A stretch of 64,000 bases of DNA from Novosphingobium sp. MD-1. Lineage in GTDB: Bacteria > Pseudomonadota > Alphaproteobacteria > Sphingomonadales > Sphingomonadaceae. Under the pieces are notes generated by a model. That model saw nothing but the letters and a program-made list of their open reading frames with translations, was not told the DNA's origin and did no database searches. The stretch lies in contig NZ_BBXA01000031.1 in the NCBI RefSeq assembly GCF_001014975.1, forward strand, positions 1 to 64,000, in the 5' to 3' direction. Both the position numbers and the translations under genes were made by a program. Numbering within the stretch: position 1 is the stretch's first letter; each line of letters opens with the position of its first letter. Positions 26,436 through 35,876 of the stretch are shown here, piece after piece.

Positions 26436-27218
26436 ATGGCTTACGAAACGATCCTGCTCGATATCGCTGATGGCGTGGCCACGATCACACTGAACCGGCC
26501 GGAACGGCTCAATGCCTGCTCGCTGCCGATGGCCGGCGAGATTTCCGACGCGCTCGATCATCTGGGCGATGCCCGCGTACTGGTGTTGAAAGGTGCGGGC
26601 CGGGCGTTCTGTTCGGGCGCCGACCTTCAGGCGCGCGGCGATCGCACCACCGGCGCGGGCGAGGGAAGCTATCTGGCGCTGCAGGGGCACTACAACCCGG
26701 CGATCATGAAGCTCGCCCGGCTGAACCTGCCGATTATCTCGGCGGTCAACGGCGCGGCGGCCGGCGTGGGCTGCTCGATCGCGCTGACGGCGGACTTTGT
26801 GGTGGCGGGCAAGAGCGGCTATTTCCTCCAGGCGTTCGTCAACATCGGCCTGGTTCCCGACGGCGGATCGAGCTGGATTCTCCCTCGCCTGATCGGCAAG
26901 GCCCGCGCCACCGAGATGATGATGCTGGGCGAGAAGATCGGCGCGGATAAGGCGCTGGACTGGGGCCTGATCCACAAGGCGGTGGAAGACGCCGATCTCG
27001 AGGCCGAGGTATCCGCGCTGGCCACGCGGCTCGCCGCCGGGCCGACGCTGGCCTATGCCACGATGCGCCGCAACATCCTGACCGCGCTGGAACACAGCCT
27101 GGCCGAAACGCTGCTGGCCGAAGCCGAGGGGCAACGCGTAGCCGGCAACAGCGCCGACGCGACGGAAGGCGGCCTCGCTTTCCTCCAGAAGCGCAAGCCC
27201 GCGTTCACGGGGCGCTGA
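26436..27218 (+). CDS. Enoyl-CoA hydratase/isomerase, PaaG-like
   Basis: 260 residues of the crotonase family. The oxyanion-hole segments AGRAFCSGADL and VNGAAAGVGCSIAL are clear. The first catalytic Glu of true hydratases is not in its usual place (CSIAL), and the second is replaced by the region GLVPDGGSSW, whose Asp matches PaaG-type isomerases. It therefore more likely isomerises a double bond or an epoxide/oxepin-CoA than adds water. The ATG at 26436 has AAGGGG upstream. It is preceded by the palindrome at 26362. No phenylacetate cluster is adjacent, so its pathway is open. Confidence 0.88.
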   Translation: MAYETILLDIADGVATITLNRPERLNACSLPMAGEISDALDHLGDARVLVLKGAGRAFCSGADLQARGDRTTGAGEGSYLALQGHYNPAIMKLARLNLPIISAVNGAAAGVGCSIALTADFVVAGKSGYFLQAFVNIGLVPDGGSSWILPRLIGKARATEMMMLGEKIGADKALDWGLIHKAVEDADLEAEVSALATRLAAGPTLAYATMRRNILTALEHSLAETLLAEAEGQRVAGNSADATEGGLAFLQKRKPAFTGR

Positions 27219-27282
27219 TCGGAAACCGGCGGGCACGACAGAGGGGGGTTGCGGTCGGCGCCGCGATCCCCACAATGCGCCG

Positions 27283-27654
27283 ATGCATCTCGATCATGAT
27301 CCCGCCGCGCCGCCGGCCGAAGCCATAGCCTTTGACGATTTCCTGAAAGTCGACATCCGCGTCGGCACGATTATCCAGGTCGAACCTTTCCCGGATGCAC
27401 GCAAGCCCAGTCTCAAGCTGTGGATCGATTTCGGCGCTGGGCTGGGCGTCAAGAAAAGCAGCGCGCAGATCGCGGCGCTCTATGAAGGCGAACTGCTGCT
27501 GGGGCGGCAGGTGGCGGCGGTGGTCAATTTCCCGCCGCGCCAGATCGGCAAGATGCTGTCCGAAGTGCTGACGCTGGGCTTCGCGGACGAGCAGGGCCGC
27601 GTAGTGCTGTTCTCGCCCGACAGGCCCGTGCCCGACGGATCGCGGCTGTTCTGA
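27283..27654 (+). CDS. csaA: CsaA-like tRNA-binding OB-fold protein
   Basis: 123 residues with the EMAP/Trbp111-type OB fold. FLKVDIRVGTIIQVEPFPDA is the standard entry, and KKSSAQIAALY and VVNFPPRQIG are typical of CsaA. CsaA proteins bind tRNA and have been proposed as export chaperones in Bacillus. The N-terminal about 15 residues are extra and Pro/Ala-rich. Its stop and the next gene's start share one base, so the DUF488 gene is coupled to it. Confidence 0.88.
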   Translation: MHLDHDPAAPPAEAIAFDDFLKVDIRVGTIIQVEPFPDARKPSLKLWIDFGAGLGVKKSSAQIAALYEGELLLGRQVAAVVNFPPRQIGKMLSEVLTLGFADEQGRVVLFSPDRPVPDGSRLF

Positions 27655-28100
27655 TGCCGGTGATCTGGACCATCGGTTACGAACAGGCGACCGTGGCCGG
27701 GGTGATGGCCGCGCTCAACCGCGCGGGCGTGGACCTGCTGGCCGATGTGCGCGCCCTGCCGCTTTCGCGTCGCCCCGGCTTCTCGAAATCCGCGCTGGCT
27801 GCCAACGCGCGCGAGGCCGGCGTCGAATACCGCCATTTCAAGGCGCTTGGCACCCCGGCGGACGGCCGCGCCGCCGCGCGCCGTCACGATCATGCCGGGC
27901 TGGCACGCATCTACGCGGCGCAACTCGACCTGCCCGAAGCGGTGATCGCGGGCGCACAACTCGCGGAGCTGGCGCGCGAGCGCAAGGTGGCCCTGCTGTG
28001 CTACGAACGCGCCGCCAGCGAATGCCACCGCACCCTGCTGCGCAAGGCGGTGCTGCCCGATTTTGAAGTGGTCGATCTGCTACCGGACGAGGCCGGCTGA
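27654..28100 (+). CDS. DUF488 family protein
   Basis: 148 residues of a widespread family of unknown function. The usual features are WTIGYEQ at the start, LLADVRALPLSRRPGFSK, and CYE followed by CHR (LLCYERAASECHR), which may form a nucleotide or metal site. The start overlaps the csaA-like stop by one base. It ends 7 bp from the convergent aroB stop. No function can be assigned. Confidence 0.87.
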   Translation: MPVIWTIGYEQATVAGVMAALNRAGVDLLADVRALPLSRRPGFSKSALAANAREAGVEYRHFKALGTPADGRAAARRHDHAGLARIYAAQLDLPEAVIAGAQLAELARERKVALLCYERAASECHRTLLRKAVLPDFEVVDLLPDEAG

Positions 28101-28107
28101 CGGCCGC

Positions 28108-29217
28108 TCAGCGCCGCGCCAGTTCGTCGTCCAGGAACGCGGCGACGTCGCCCAGGTCCACGTCCTTGGCCAGGAACGTCTCGCCGATGCCGCGCAGCAA
28201 CAGGAAGGGCAGGGTGCCCGCGTCCATCTTTTTGTCGTGGAGCATGTGATCGGCCAACCGCCGTCCGTCGCAAGAGAGGTTCAGCGCGGCGAGCGAGGCG
28301 GGCAGGCCCACCGCGCCGATGTGCGCCGCCACGCGTTCTGCGTCCTGCCCGTTCATCAGCCCCTGCCGCGCGGAAAAGCGCGCCGCCAGCGCCATGCCCA
28401 GCGCCACGCCTTCGCCGTGGAGCAGGCGGTCGGAAAAGCCGGTTTCGGCTTCCAGCGCATGCCCGAACGTGTGCCCCAGGTTGAGCAGCGCGCGGACACC
28501 GGTAGTTTCCTTCTCGTCCGCAGCCACGATCCGCGCCTTGGCGGCCACGCTGCGCGCGATGGCATATTCGCGCGCGTCCGCCTCGCCCGCGAGCAGGTGG
28601 TGGCCGTTGGCCTCGCACCATTCGAAGAACGGCGCGTCATCGATCAGGCCATACTTCACGACCTCGGCATAGCCCGCCCGCACGTCGCGCGCGGGCAGAG
28701 TATCGAGCGAGAGCGGATCGGCCAGCACCAGCACCGGCTGGTGGAACGCGCCGACCAGGTTCTTGCCGGCGGGCGTGTTGATCGCGGTCTTGCCGCCCAC
28801 GCTGGAATCGACCTGTGCCAGCAGCGTCGTCGGGATCTGGATGAAGCCGCAGCCGCGCTTCACGATCGCGGCGGCAAACCCGGTCAGGTCACCGATCACG
28901 CCGCCGCCCAGCGCCACGATATTGTCCTTACGCTCGACTTCCTGCGCCAGCAGCCAGTCGATCACGCGGGCCAGCTGTTCCCAGCTCTTGGTAGACTCGC
29001 CCGCTGGCAGCACCAGCCAGCGGCTTTCGATCCCCTCGGCCGCGAACGAAGCCGCCACCGTCTCGCGCCAGCGCGCGGCGACGTGTTCGTCGGTGACGAT
29101 GGCCACGGTATCCTTGCGCAGGAAGGGGCGGCAATGCGTGCCGGCTTTCGCCAGCAATCCGGCTTCGATCCGGACATCGTATGGCGCGCCGGCGATGGCG
29201 ACGGGGATGGTGGCCAT
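28108..29217 (-). CDS. aroB: 3-dehydroquinate synthase
   Basis: 369 residues, full length. Converts DAHP to 3-dehydroquinate, step two of the shikimate pathway, with NAD and a metal. The NAD-binding GGGVIGDLTGFAA, the substrate loop TTLLAQVDSSVGGKTAIN and the metal-binding LNLGHTFGHALE are all visible. It begins 9 bp after the aroK stop, so aroK-aroB form one leftward operon, the usual arrangement. Confidence 0.97.
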   Translation of the reverse strand: MATIPVAIAGAPYDVRIEAGLLAKAGTHCRPFLRKDTVAIVTDEHVAARWRETVAASFAAEGIESRWLVLPAGESTKSWEQLARVIDWLLAQEVERKDNIVALGGGVIGDLTGFAAAIVKRGCGFIQIPTTLLAQVDSSVGGKTAINTPAGKNLVGAFHQPVLVLADPLSLDTLPARDVRAGYAEVVKYGLIDDAPFFEWCEANGHHLLAGEADAREYAIARSVAAKARIVAADEKETTGVRALLNLGHTFGHALEAETGFSDRLLHGEGVALGMALAARFSARQGLMNGQDAERVAAHIGAVGLPASLAALNLSCDGRRLADHMLHDKKMDAGTLPFLLLRGIGETFLAKDVDLGDVAAFLDDELARR

Positions 29218-29226
29218 GCTGTTTTC

Positions 29227-29808
29227 CTACAACCAGTTGTCGATCGCCCGCAGGATGCGCACGGCAGTCACCTGATGCGGCTGGTTGCCGCTGGTAACGT
29301 GTATCGGCGCCTGGGCATAGGCGGGCCGGCGCTCTTCGCGCAGATTGGCAAGGATTTCACGAGGGTTGCCGCCGCGTAGCAGCGGGCGATTATCCTTGCG
29401 GCCAACGCGTTCCACCAGCGTATCGACGTCGCTGTCCAGCCAGACCGCAATGGCGCGGTCGAGGATCAGCTGGCGCGTTTCCGTATCGCAGAAGGCGCCA
29501 CCGCCGGTCGCCAGGATCTTGCGGTCGGTGGTCGCGCCCTCGCCGACGAGACGGGCGATCACCCGTCGTTCGCCGCTGCGGAAGTAAGGCTCGCCATAAG
29601 TCGTGAAGATTTCCGGGATCGACATCTGGGCCGCCCGTTCGATTTCCTCGTCCGCATCCACGAACGGCTGGTGAAGCATCGCCGCCAGCTTTCGGCCTAC
29701 GGTGGTCTTGCCAACGCCCATCATGCCGACCAGCACGATCGGCCGGTCGATCCGGCGGGTGATCCGCGCCAGATCGGTACTGTTGAGCGAGGCGGCGTCT
29801 TGGTCCAT
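29227..29808 (-). CDS. aroK: Shikimate kinase
   Basis: 193 residues; longer than the usual about 175 because of an N-terminal tail of some 20 residues. The Walker A motif GMMGVGKTT is at residues 28-36 and the substrate-binding region shows FVDADEEIE, FRSGERR and ATGGGAF. It phosphorylates shikimate. First gene of aroK-aroB; the 93-bp gap to the divergent small membrane protein gene holds both promoters. Confidence 0.96.
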   Translation of the reverse strand: MDQDAASLNSTDLARITRRIDRPIVLVGMMGVGKTTVGRKLAAMLHQPFVDADEEIERAAQMSIPEIFTTYGEPYFRSGERRVIARLVGEGATTDRKILATGGGAFCDTETRQLILDRAIAVWLDSDVDTLVERVGRKDNRPLLRGGNPREILANLREERRPAYAQAPIHVTSGNQPHQVTAVRILRAIDNWL

Positions 29809-29901
29809 TGCCGGGCCGCCTATAGTTGCGCTACTGCGCAGCGCAAGCGTCGCGCGGTTTCCGCGGGATGACGCGCGTCAGGCAGCGGCAGGTGAGGTCG
29901 C

Positions 29902-30045
29902 GTGAACAAGGTATTGGTCGCTGGCGGCGTTGTCGCGCTTGTTGCGATAACGGCGGCATTATTGGTGGTAGCATGGATCAGGGGCGGAGCGGAGCCGACA
30001 CAATGGATCGAAGAGCCGGTAAACGCCCCGGGGACAGCACCGTGA
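29902..30045 (+). CDS. Small single-pass membrane protein, 47 residues
   Basis: A short reading from a GTG at 29902 with AGGTGAGG five bases upstream as ribosome site. The product has one hydrophobic helix (about residues 4-25, LVAGGVVALVAITAALLVVA) and a short acidic, Pro-rich tail ending WIEEPVNAPGTAP. Its TGA overlaps the GTG start of the next gene (GTGA at 30042-30045), the same coupling seen elsewhere in the window. I do not recognise the family. It is too short for default gene length cut-offs and would often be missed. Confidence 0.6.
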   Translation: MNKVLVAGGVVALVAITAALLVVAWIRGGAEPTQWIEEPVNAPGTAP

Positions 30046-31928
30046 GCCACGATACCCCGACAAGATCGAAGAACGGGCGTGCGTTCATGCATCGCTGGCG
30101 CCTTGCCTTGCTGGGCTGCGCCGCGCTGACCGGCATCTCGGGCATGGTTGCCGCGCAGGAATCATTGCTACCTCCCGGTTTCGATAGCGCGCCCGCCCCG
30201 GCGGCATCGCCCAAGCCCAACGCCTCGCGCCCAGCCACTTCAACTCCCGCTCAACCGGCGACGGCGCCTGGATCGGCCGCCTCCACATCGGTGCCGGTGG
30301 TCCAACCCGTTCCCGGCGCGCCGGCGGTGGCATCGGCGCCAGTCGACGACGGGCTGCTCGATGCGATCGACCCTGCGTTGCTGGACCAGCTGATCGCCAG
30401 CGCCACGCCGAAGTTCGATACGCCGGTCTCCAGCCAGCGCAGCTTGTCGCGGGTGGGCGTGATCGACGAACAGGACGGCGGTTTTCCCGCCACGTCCACC
30501 CATTTCCTCAACGGCGCGTTCGTCGAAGGCGTGATCGGCCGGATGAGCGGCGATTTCGTTTCGCGCTGGGGGCACATCCTGGTGCGCCGCGCGCTGGCAA
30601 GCCGGCTGGATACACCGGTCGGTATGAACGGCGCGGACTGGGCAGCCCTGCGCGCGCAAGCGCTGCTGCGCATGGGCGAGGCCGATGCCGCGCGCGCCAT
30701 GGTGCAGGAAATCGATAGCGGTTTCTATACCCCCGGGCTGGAGGATGCCGCGATGGGCAGCTACCTTGGCACCGCCGATCCGGTGGGCCTGTGCCCCATC
30801 ACCGGGCTGACGGCGGCTGGGCGCCAGGGCTGGGACTGGGATCTCGCCCGCGCGATCTGTTCGGCCTTCACCGGCGATGGTCCGCCGGCGATGGCGCAAC
30901 TCGATCGCGCGATGCGGCGGGGCGACGGCGAGAAGATCGATATCCTGCTGGCGCAGAAGTTCGCGGGCGCGGCATCGAACACGCGCCGTGCCGTCACGAT
31001 CGAGTGGAAGGACGTCACCACGCTCACGCCGTGGCGCACGGGCATCTCACTTGCCACCGGGCTTGAACCCCCCCAAGACTTGCGCGCCAAGGCGGGGGCG
31101 GCCTATCAGTTCTATGCCGTTCGCGCACCCATGCTTTCCCTTGCCGCGCGCGCGACCGCAGCCGACGTGGGCGCCGGGCGAGGCATCCTGTCGAGCGCGG
31201 CGATGGTCGATCTCTATGGCGAGATCGCCGCGCAGGAAGATCCGGACAAGGCCTGGGGGCCGCTCGCCGACAAGCTGCGTACCGCCTACGTCGCGCCCGA
31301 TGCGGATGATCGACTGGGCGCGATCAAGGAACTGTGGGGCGATGGCAGCGATCCTGATCGCGCCTATTCCCGGCTTGTGCTGACGGCCTATGCCGCCGCG
31401 CGGGTGGTGCCGGGCGATGGCATGGCCGATAGCGCCAGCGGCTTGATCGCCTCGATGCTGACCGCGGGCCTCGATCAGAACGCGGTGCGCTGGGCGCCCT
31501 ATGTCAAGGCTGGTAGCGAAGCCTGGGGATTGCTGGCGCTGGCCGCGCCGAACAAGCTGTCGGCAGTGGACGCGGGAACGCTCGATACCTTCCAGTCCAA
31601 CGATGACAGCACCGATCAGATGCGCTCGCGCTTTCTGCTTGCCGGGCTGATGGGGCTGGGCCGCATCGATTCCTCGGCCGCCACCACGCTCGCGGGCAAG
31701 CTCTCGGTGGACATGAACCGGCAGACCCGATGGACGCGTGCGATCGACGCGGCGGCGGAATCGAACAATCCCGCGCTCGTCGCGCTGCTTGCCGGTTTCG
31801 GGATGCAGGGCGCCTCGTGGGACCGGATGACGGCGGTTCACCTGTTCCATATCGTTTCCGCGCTGCGCCGGGTCGGCCTGGACGGTGAGGCCCGGATGAT
31901 CGCGGCAGAGGCAGTGGCGCGGGTCTGA
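30042..31928 (+). CDS. Large exported protein of unknown function
   Basis: 628 residues from the GTG at 30042, which overlaps the small membrane gene's stop; an ATG at 30087 starts exactly at a signal peptide (MHRWRLALLGCAALTGISGMVAAQ) and is the alternative. After it come about 75 residues rich in Pro, Ala and Ser, then a long alpha-helical region of repeated Ala/Leu helices resembling degenerate TPR/SEL1-like arrays. No catalytic motif is seen. It ends 5 bp before xerD. Conserved position upstream of xerD suggests a cell-envelope role, but I cannot name one. Confidence 0.75.
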   Translation: MSHDTPTRSKNGRAFMHRWRLALLGCAALTGISGMVAAQESLLPPGFDSAPAPAASPKPNASRPATSTPAQPATAPGSAASTSVPVVQPVPGAPAVASAPVDDGLLDAIDPALLDQLIASATPKFDTPVSSQRSLSRVGVIDEQDGGFPATSTHFLNGAFVEGVIGRMSGDFVSRWGHILVRRALASRLDTPVGMNGADWAALRAQALLRMGEADAARAMVQEIDSGFYTPGLEDAAMGSYLGTADPVGLCPITGLTAAGRQGWDWDLARAICSAFTGDGPPAMAQLDRAMRRGDGEKIDILLAQKFAGAASNTRRAVTIEWKDVTTLTPWRTGISLATGLEPPQDLRAKAGAAYQFYAVRAPMLSLAARATAADVGAGRGILSSAAMVDLYGEIAAQEDPDKAWGPLADKLRTAYVAPDADDRLGAIKELWGDGSDPDRAYSRLVLTAYAAARVVPGDGMADSASGLIASMLTAGLDQNAVRWAPYVKAGSEAWGLLALAAPNKLSAVDAGTLDTFQSNDDSTDQMRSRFLLAGLMGLGRIDSSAATTLAGKLSVDMNRQTRWTRAIDAAAESNNPALVALLAGFGMQGASWDRMTAVHLFHIVSALRRVGLDGEARMIAAEAVARV

Positions 31929-31933
31929 TCCGG

Positions 31934-32857
31934 ATGGCCGGCGCCGCCCTTTCCGCCGCGATGCCCGGCGGCCTGATCGGCGCGTTTCTCTCCATGCTTG
32001 CGGCGGAACGCGGCGCGGCCGCCAACACCATCGAGGCTTATCGCCGCGATCTGACCGGTGCGCAGGCCATCGTCGGCGATCTGGCTGGCGCGGACCGGGA
32101 AGCCATCGCCAGCCTTGCCGGGCACTGGGCCGAGCTTTCCCCCTCGAGCATCGCGCGCAAGGCTTCGGCGCTGCGCCAGTTCTACGGCTTCCTGATCGAC
32201 GAGGGCCTGCGCACCGACGATCCCTCCATCGCCATGCCGCGCCCACGCGCGCGCCGTCCGCTGCCACGCCTGCTCGATCACGGGGAGATCGCCCGGCTGT
32301 TCGCCACGGCGGAGGAGGAAGCGGGCGCCGGCACGCACGATGGCGTGCGCATGCTTGCCCTGCTTGAATTGCTCTATGGGTCCGGCCTGCGCGCGACGGA
32401 ACTGGTCTCGCTGCCGCTCGTCGCCGTGCCGCGCGATGCGCCGTTCCTGGCAATCACCGGCAAGGGCGGGCAGCAACGGTTCGTGCCCGTGGGCGCTCGC
32501 GCGATCCGGGCGCTGGCGGAATGGCTGCGTCTGCGCCCGGCGGGCGGCCGCTTCGTGTTTCCTTCGCCGCGCGGCGGGCACCTGACGCGCGTGCGCCTGT
32601 TCCAGTTGCTGCGCGATCTGGCCGCGCGCGCCGGAATCGATCCCGAAAAGGTCAGCCCACACGTGCTGCGCCATGCCTTCGCCACGCATTTGCTGGAAGG
32701 CGGGGCGGACCTGCGCGTGCTGCAGACCCTGCTGGGCCATGCCGATATCGCGACCACCCAGATATACACCCACGTCGATGCCTCGCGGCTTGTCGCGCTG
32801 GTCAACGAACGGCATCCGCTGGCCGCGTCCACAGGACGCGCCGCAGGACGCAGTTGA
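31934..32857 (+). CDS. xerD: Tyrosine recombinase XerD
   Basis: 307 residues. The N-terminal SAM-like core-binding domain precedes a catalytic domain with Arg in [12 protein letters not shown], Lys in [13 protein letters not shown], His-x-x-Arg in [12 protein letters not shown], His in LLGHADI and the nucleophile Tyr in TQIYTHV. It resolves chromosome dimers at dif with XerC and FtsK. No att sites, cargo genes or integrase-style context surround it, so it is the housekeeping enzyme and not a phage integrase. Confidence 0.92.
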   Translation: MAGAALSAAMPGGLIGAFLSMLAAERGAAANTIEAYRRDLTGAQAIVGDLAGADREAIASLAGHWAELSPSSIARKASALRQFYGFLIDEGLRTDDPSIAMPRPRARRPLPRLLDHGEIARLFATAEEEAGAGTHDGVRMLALLELLYGSGLRATELVSLPLVAVPRDAPFLAITGKGGQQRFVPVGARAIRALAEWLRLRPAGGRFVFPSPRGGHLTRVRLFQLLRDLAARAGIDPEKVSPHVLRHAFATHLLEGGADLRVLQTLLGHADIATTQIYTHVDASRLVALVNERHPLAASTGRAAGRS

Positions 32858-32889
32858 CCACGGGCGCGCACCGCCCTAGCGCGTCTGCC

Positions 32890-33834
32890 ATGATTTCGTA
32901 TCTCGAATTCGAGAAGCCGGTCGCCGCGCTGGAAGCGCGCATCGCCGAGCTTCGGGAGACCGCGCAGAGCGGCGAACTGGACATCGCGTCCGAAATCCGC
33001 CGGCTGGAAAACAAGTCAGCCGAACTGCTGGCCAGCACCTACAAGGCGCTGACGCCCTGGCAGAAGACCCAGGTGGCCCGCCATCCCGCCCGCCCGCATT
33101 TCCGCGACTATGTCGAACGGATGTTCGAAGGCTTCATGCCGCTGGGCGGCGATCGGCTCTATGGCGAGGATCAGGCGATCATCGGCGGGTTCGCGCGGCT
33201 GGGCGATCGCCGGGTCATGCTGATCGGCCACGAGAAGGGCAACGATACGCAAAGCCGCATCCGCCACAACTTCGGCATGGGCAAGCCCGAAGGCTACCGC
33301 AAGGCGGTGCGCCTGATGGAACTGGCGAGCCGCTTCGGCCTGCCGGTGGTGACGCTGGTCGATACTTCGGGTGCGTTCCCGGGCGTGGAGGCGGAGGAGC
33401 GCGGACAGGCCGAGGCCATCGCCCGTTCGACCGAGGCCTGCCTGGCGCTCGGCGTGCCGATGGTGGCGACGATCGTGGGCGAGGGCGGTTCGGGCGGCGC
33501 GGTGGCGCTGGCGAGCGCCGAGCGCGTGCTGATGCTGGAACATGCGGTCTATTCGGTGATCTCGCCCGAAGGTTGCGCCTCGATCCTGTGGCGCACGGCG
33601 GAAAAGGCGCCCGAAGCGGCCGAGGCGATGAAAGTTACGGCGCAGGATCTGCTCGCGCTGGGCGTGATCGACCGGATCGTGCCCGAACCGGTGGGCGGCG
33701 CCCATCGCGATCCCGCAGCAACGGCGGCGGCTCTGTCGCAGGCGATCGCGCAGGAACTGGACGGACTGGCAGGCAAGTCGCCCGATGCTCTGCGCACGAT
33801 GCGGGCGGATCGTTTCCTCCGAATTGGTGCCTGA
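32890..33834 (+). CDS. accA: Acetyl-CoA carboxylase carboxyltransferase subunit alpha
   Basis: 314 residues, full length. With AccD it transfers the carboxyl group from biotin to acetyl-CoA for fatty-acid synthesis. The N-terminal coiled region ([16 protein letters not shown]) and the crotonase-like core with GRPxGDxQ-like features, [17 protein letters not shown] and [11 protein letters not shown] are clear. The start at 32890 gives the standard [10 protein letters not shown] beginning. It is separate from the biotin carboxylase operon at the left edge. Confidence 0.96.
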   Translation: MISYLEFEKPVAALEARIAELRETAQSGELDIASEIRRLENKSAELLASTYKALTPWQKTQVARHPARPHFRDYVERMFEGFMPLGGDRLYGEDQAIIGGFARLGDRRVMLIGHEKGNDTQSRIRHNFGMGKPEGYRKAVRLMELASRFGLPVVTLVDTSGAFPGVEAEERGQAEAIARSTEACLALGVPMVATIVGEGGSGGAVALASAERVLMLEHAVYSVISPEGCASILWRTAEKAPEAAEAMKVTAQDLLALGVIDRIVPEPVGGAHRDPAATAAALSQAIAQELDGLAGKSPDALRTMRADRFLRIGA

Positions 33835-33951
33835 TCCTTTCGTCGCGCTGGCGCGCGGGAACCGGATTTGGCACAGAAGATTTCGGTTTGCGACAAAGCG
33901 TCGCGGCATTTGCCGCAGCCGTTGCGATCGTGATTGTTCGAGGGAGATGCC

Positions 33952-35436
33952 ATGAAAAGCCGAAACCGCCTGCATCTTGCTGTTGCCGGACTGTCGGTTC
34001 TTGCGGCGGGCGTGGCCGGGTTTGCCATGCTGCCGGGCGCTCCCGTGCGCGCTCAGGCCAATGCCGTCCAGGCGATCAGCGCGTCCGACAAGAAGCAGGG
34101 CGCTGAAGCGCACCCCCAGCTCCTCCAGGAATACGGCGGTGGCCTGACCGGACCGCAGGCGACTTACGTCGAATCCGTGGGCAAGACCATCGCCGTTCAG
34201 TCGGGCCTCAGCAACGCGCGGGGCGATTTCACCGTCACGCTGCTCAATTCACCGGTGAACAACGCCTTCGCTATTCCGGGAGGCTATATCTACGTCACCC
34301 GGCAACTCGTGGCGCTGATGAACAACGAGGCGGAGCTGGCCGGCGTGCTGGGGCACGAAGTCGGCCATGTCGCCGCGCGCCACGCCGCAAAGCGGGAAAG
34401 CGCCGCCACGCGCAACACCATCCTTGGCGTGCTCGGTTCGGTGCTTTCCACCGCCGTGCTCGGCAATTCGGCAGCCGGCCAGATCGGCCAGCGCCTGTTC
34501 TCCACCGGTAGCCAACTGCTGACGCTCAAGTATTCGCGATCGCAGGAAACCGAAGCGGACAATCTTGGCATCACGTATCTGGGCCGCGCCGGCTACGACC
34601 CCCGCGCAATGTCCACGGTGTTGCAAAGCCTGGCCAACCAGACCGCGCTGGACAGCCAGATCGCGGGGCAGGGCAATTCGGTGCCGGAATGGGCCAGCAC
34701 GCACCCGGACCCCGCCTCGCGCGTGCGCGCCGCGTTGCTGCGCGCCGGCACTACCGCCACGGGGATGACCAACCGCGACACGTTTCTCACGCGCGTGCGC
34801 GGCCTGACCTATGGCGACGATCCCAATCAGGGTATTGTCGACGGGCGCACGTTCACGCACCCGCAGTTGCGGCTAGCCTTCCAGGCGCCGGCGGGATTCT
34901 CGCTGGTCAACGGCGCCACATCGGTTGCGATTTCCGGCCAGTCGGGCAAGGGCGAGTTCGCATCGGGCAAGTACAGCGGCGATCTTTCTGCCTATGTGCG
35001 TTCGGTGTTCGCCGGGCTTTCGTCGCAGGGGCAATTCGCGCCCGATACGCTGCAGACGACCACGATCAACGGCATACCCGCCGCCTATGGCACGGCCAGG
35101 ACCACCAGCAACGGTTCGACGGTGGACGTGGTGGTCTATGCCTATGACTGGGGGCAGGGACAGGCCTTCCACTTCGCCACGATCAGCCAGGCCGGGCAGG
35201 CGGGGCAGTTCGATTCCATGTTCCGCTCGATCCGTCGCATCAACGCGACGGAAGCAAGCGCGGTCAAGGCGCGCAAGCTTGATGTGGTGACGGTGAAGAG
35301 CGGCGATACCGTGCAGTCGCTGGGCGCGCGCATGGCCTATACCGACAGGCCGGTGGACCGCTTCCTCGTGCTCAACGCGCTCACCGCCTCCAGCAGGCTG
35401 GTGCCAGGCCAGAAGGTCAAGCTGATCGTCTATTGA
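33952..35436 (+). CDS. Exported M48 family metalloprotease with C-terminal LysM-like domain
   Basis: 494 residues. A signal peptide ends near APVRAQA. The zinc motif HEVGH is at residues 135-139, with the third ligand in ETEADNLG, as in BepA/YfgC-type periplasmic peptidases that tend outer-membrane protein assembly. A linker domain is followed by about 50 C-terminal residues (VVTVKSGDTVQSLGARM to LVPGQKVKLIVY) that look like a LysM-type peptidoglycan-binding module. GAGGGAGATG before the ATG at 33952 fixes the start. It ends before a bidirectional terminator shared with the pilin genes. Confidence 0.92.
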   Translation: MKSRNRLHLAVAGLSVLAAGVAGFAMLPGAPVRAQANAVQAISASDKKQGAEAHPQLLQEYGGGLTGPQATYVESVGKTIAVQSGLSNARGDFTVTLLNSPVNNAFAIPGGYIYVTRQLVALMNNEAELAGVLGHEVGHVAARHAAKRESAATRNTILGVLGSVLSTAVLGNSAAGQIGQRLFSTGSQLLTLKYSRSQETEADNLGITYLGRAGYDPRAMSTVLQSLANQTALDSQIAGQGNSVPEWASTHPDPASRVRAALLRAGTTATGMTNRDTFLTRVRGLTYGDDPNQGIVDGRTFTHPQLRLAFQAPAGFSLVNGATSVAISGQSGKGEFASGKYSGDLSAYVRSVFAGLSSQGQFAPDTLQTTTINGIPAAYGTARTTSNGSTVDVVVYAYDWGQGQAFHFATISQAGQAGQFDSMFRSIRRINATEASAVKARKLDVVTVKSGDTVQSLGARMAYTDRPVDRFLVLNALTASSRLVPGQKVKLIVY

Positions 35437-35476
35437 TAGCGGGCGCTAAGCCACCTCAGGGCCCGCAAACAGAAAT

Positions 35477-35495
35477 GGCCGGCGTGAAGCCGGCC
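35477..35495. terminator. Bidirectional hairpin between M48 peptidase and flp genes
   Basis: A perfect 7-bp stem GGCCGGC/GCCGGCC with loop GTGAA, in the gap between two convergent genes. T-rich bases follow on both sides (GGTTTCGTT rightward; ATTTCTGTTT leftward), so it can stop transcription from either direction. Confidence 0.7.
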
Positions 35496-35528
35496 GGTTT
35501 CGTTCGTGTGAGGCAAGGCGACGGACGA

Positions 35529-35723
35529 TCAAATCGTCTTGGCCGCGGCCTTGGTGTTTGCGTTGTTCATCTTGCCCGACACCGTGTTGAAGGTGTTGGT
35601 CAGCGAATTGCCAAGCGAACCCATCGCGGTGATGGCGCCGACGGCGATGAGCGCCGCGATCCGGCCGTATTCGATCGTAGTTGCACCTTCTTCGTCGCGC
35701 GGCAGCGTGTGGAAGAGCTTCAC
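35529..35723 (-). CDS. Flp/Fap-type pilin, paralogue with charged change (flp1)
   Basis: 64-residue Flp-type IVb prepilin, the subunit of Tad pili used for surface attachment. The short leader ends EEG, cleavage is expected before ATTIEY, and the hydrophobic helix follows. It is almost identical to flp2 from residue 28 on (AMGSLGNSLTNTFNTVSGKMNNAN). Unlike flp2, the residue after IEYG is Arg instead of Leu, which puts a charge in the assembly helix. It may be non-functional or a minor pilin. No tad assembly genes are in the window. Confidence 0.85.
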   Translation of the reverse strand: MKLFHTLPRDEEGATTIEYGRIAALIAVGAITAMGSLGNSLTNTFNTVSGKMNNANTKAAAKTI

Positions 35724-35797
35724 GGTCGGTCCCCTTTTCGGATGCCTTGCGGTGCAGCCTTCCGGCGGTGACGGACGCCGGGCGAGGGGCTGTAGCG

Positions 35798-35828
35798 AAA
35801 AAGGCGGCCGGCGATTGCGCCGACCGCC
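35798..35828 (-). terminator. Intrinsic terminator after flp2
   Basis: Read leftward, an 11-bp stem with one mismatch (GGCGGTCGGCG pairing with CGCCGGCCGCC, loop CAAT) is followed by TTTTT. It separates flp2 from flp1, so flp1 needs its own promoter. A second perfect palindrome, CGCGGTCC-A-GGACCGCG (35843-35859), lies between this terminator and the flp2 stop. Confidence 0.8.
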
Positions 35829-35876
35829 TCTTTGGCTTGGATCGCGGTCCAGGACCGCGACCGGTCACGTCTGCGA

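Noticed and set aside
30042..31928. The large exported protein as a known TPR secretion factor
   Set aside because: The helical repeats are too degenerate to assign; no specific family could be named with confidence.
31934..32857. Tyrosine recombinase as a sign of an integrated element
   Set aside because: It matches housekeeping XerD, lies between conserved genes, and no att repeats or phage genes were found around it or at the tRNA-Arg gene.
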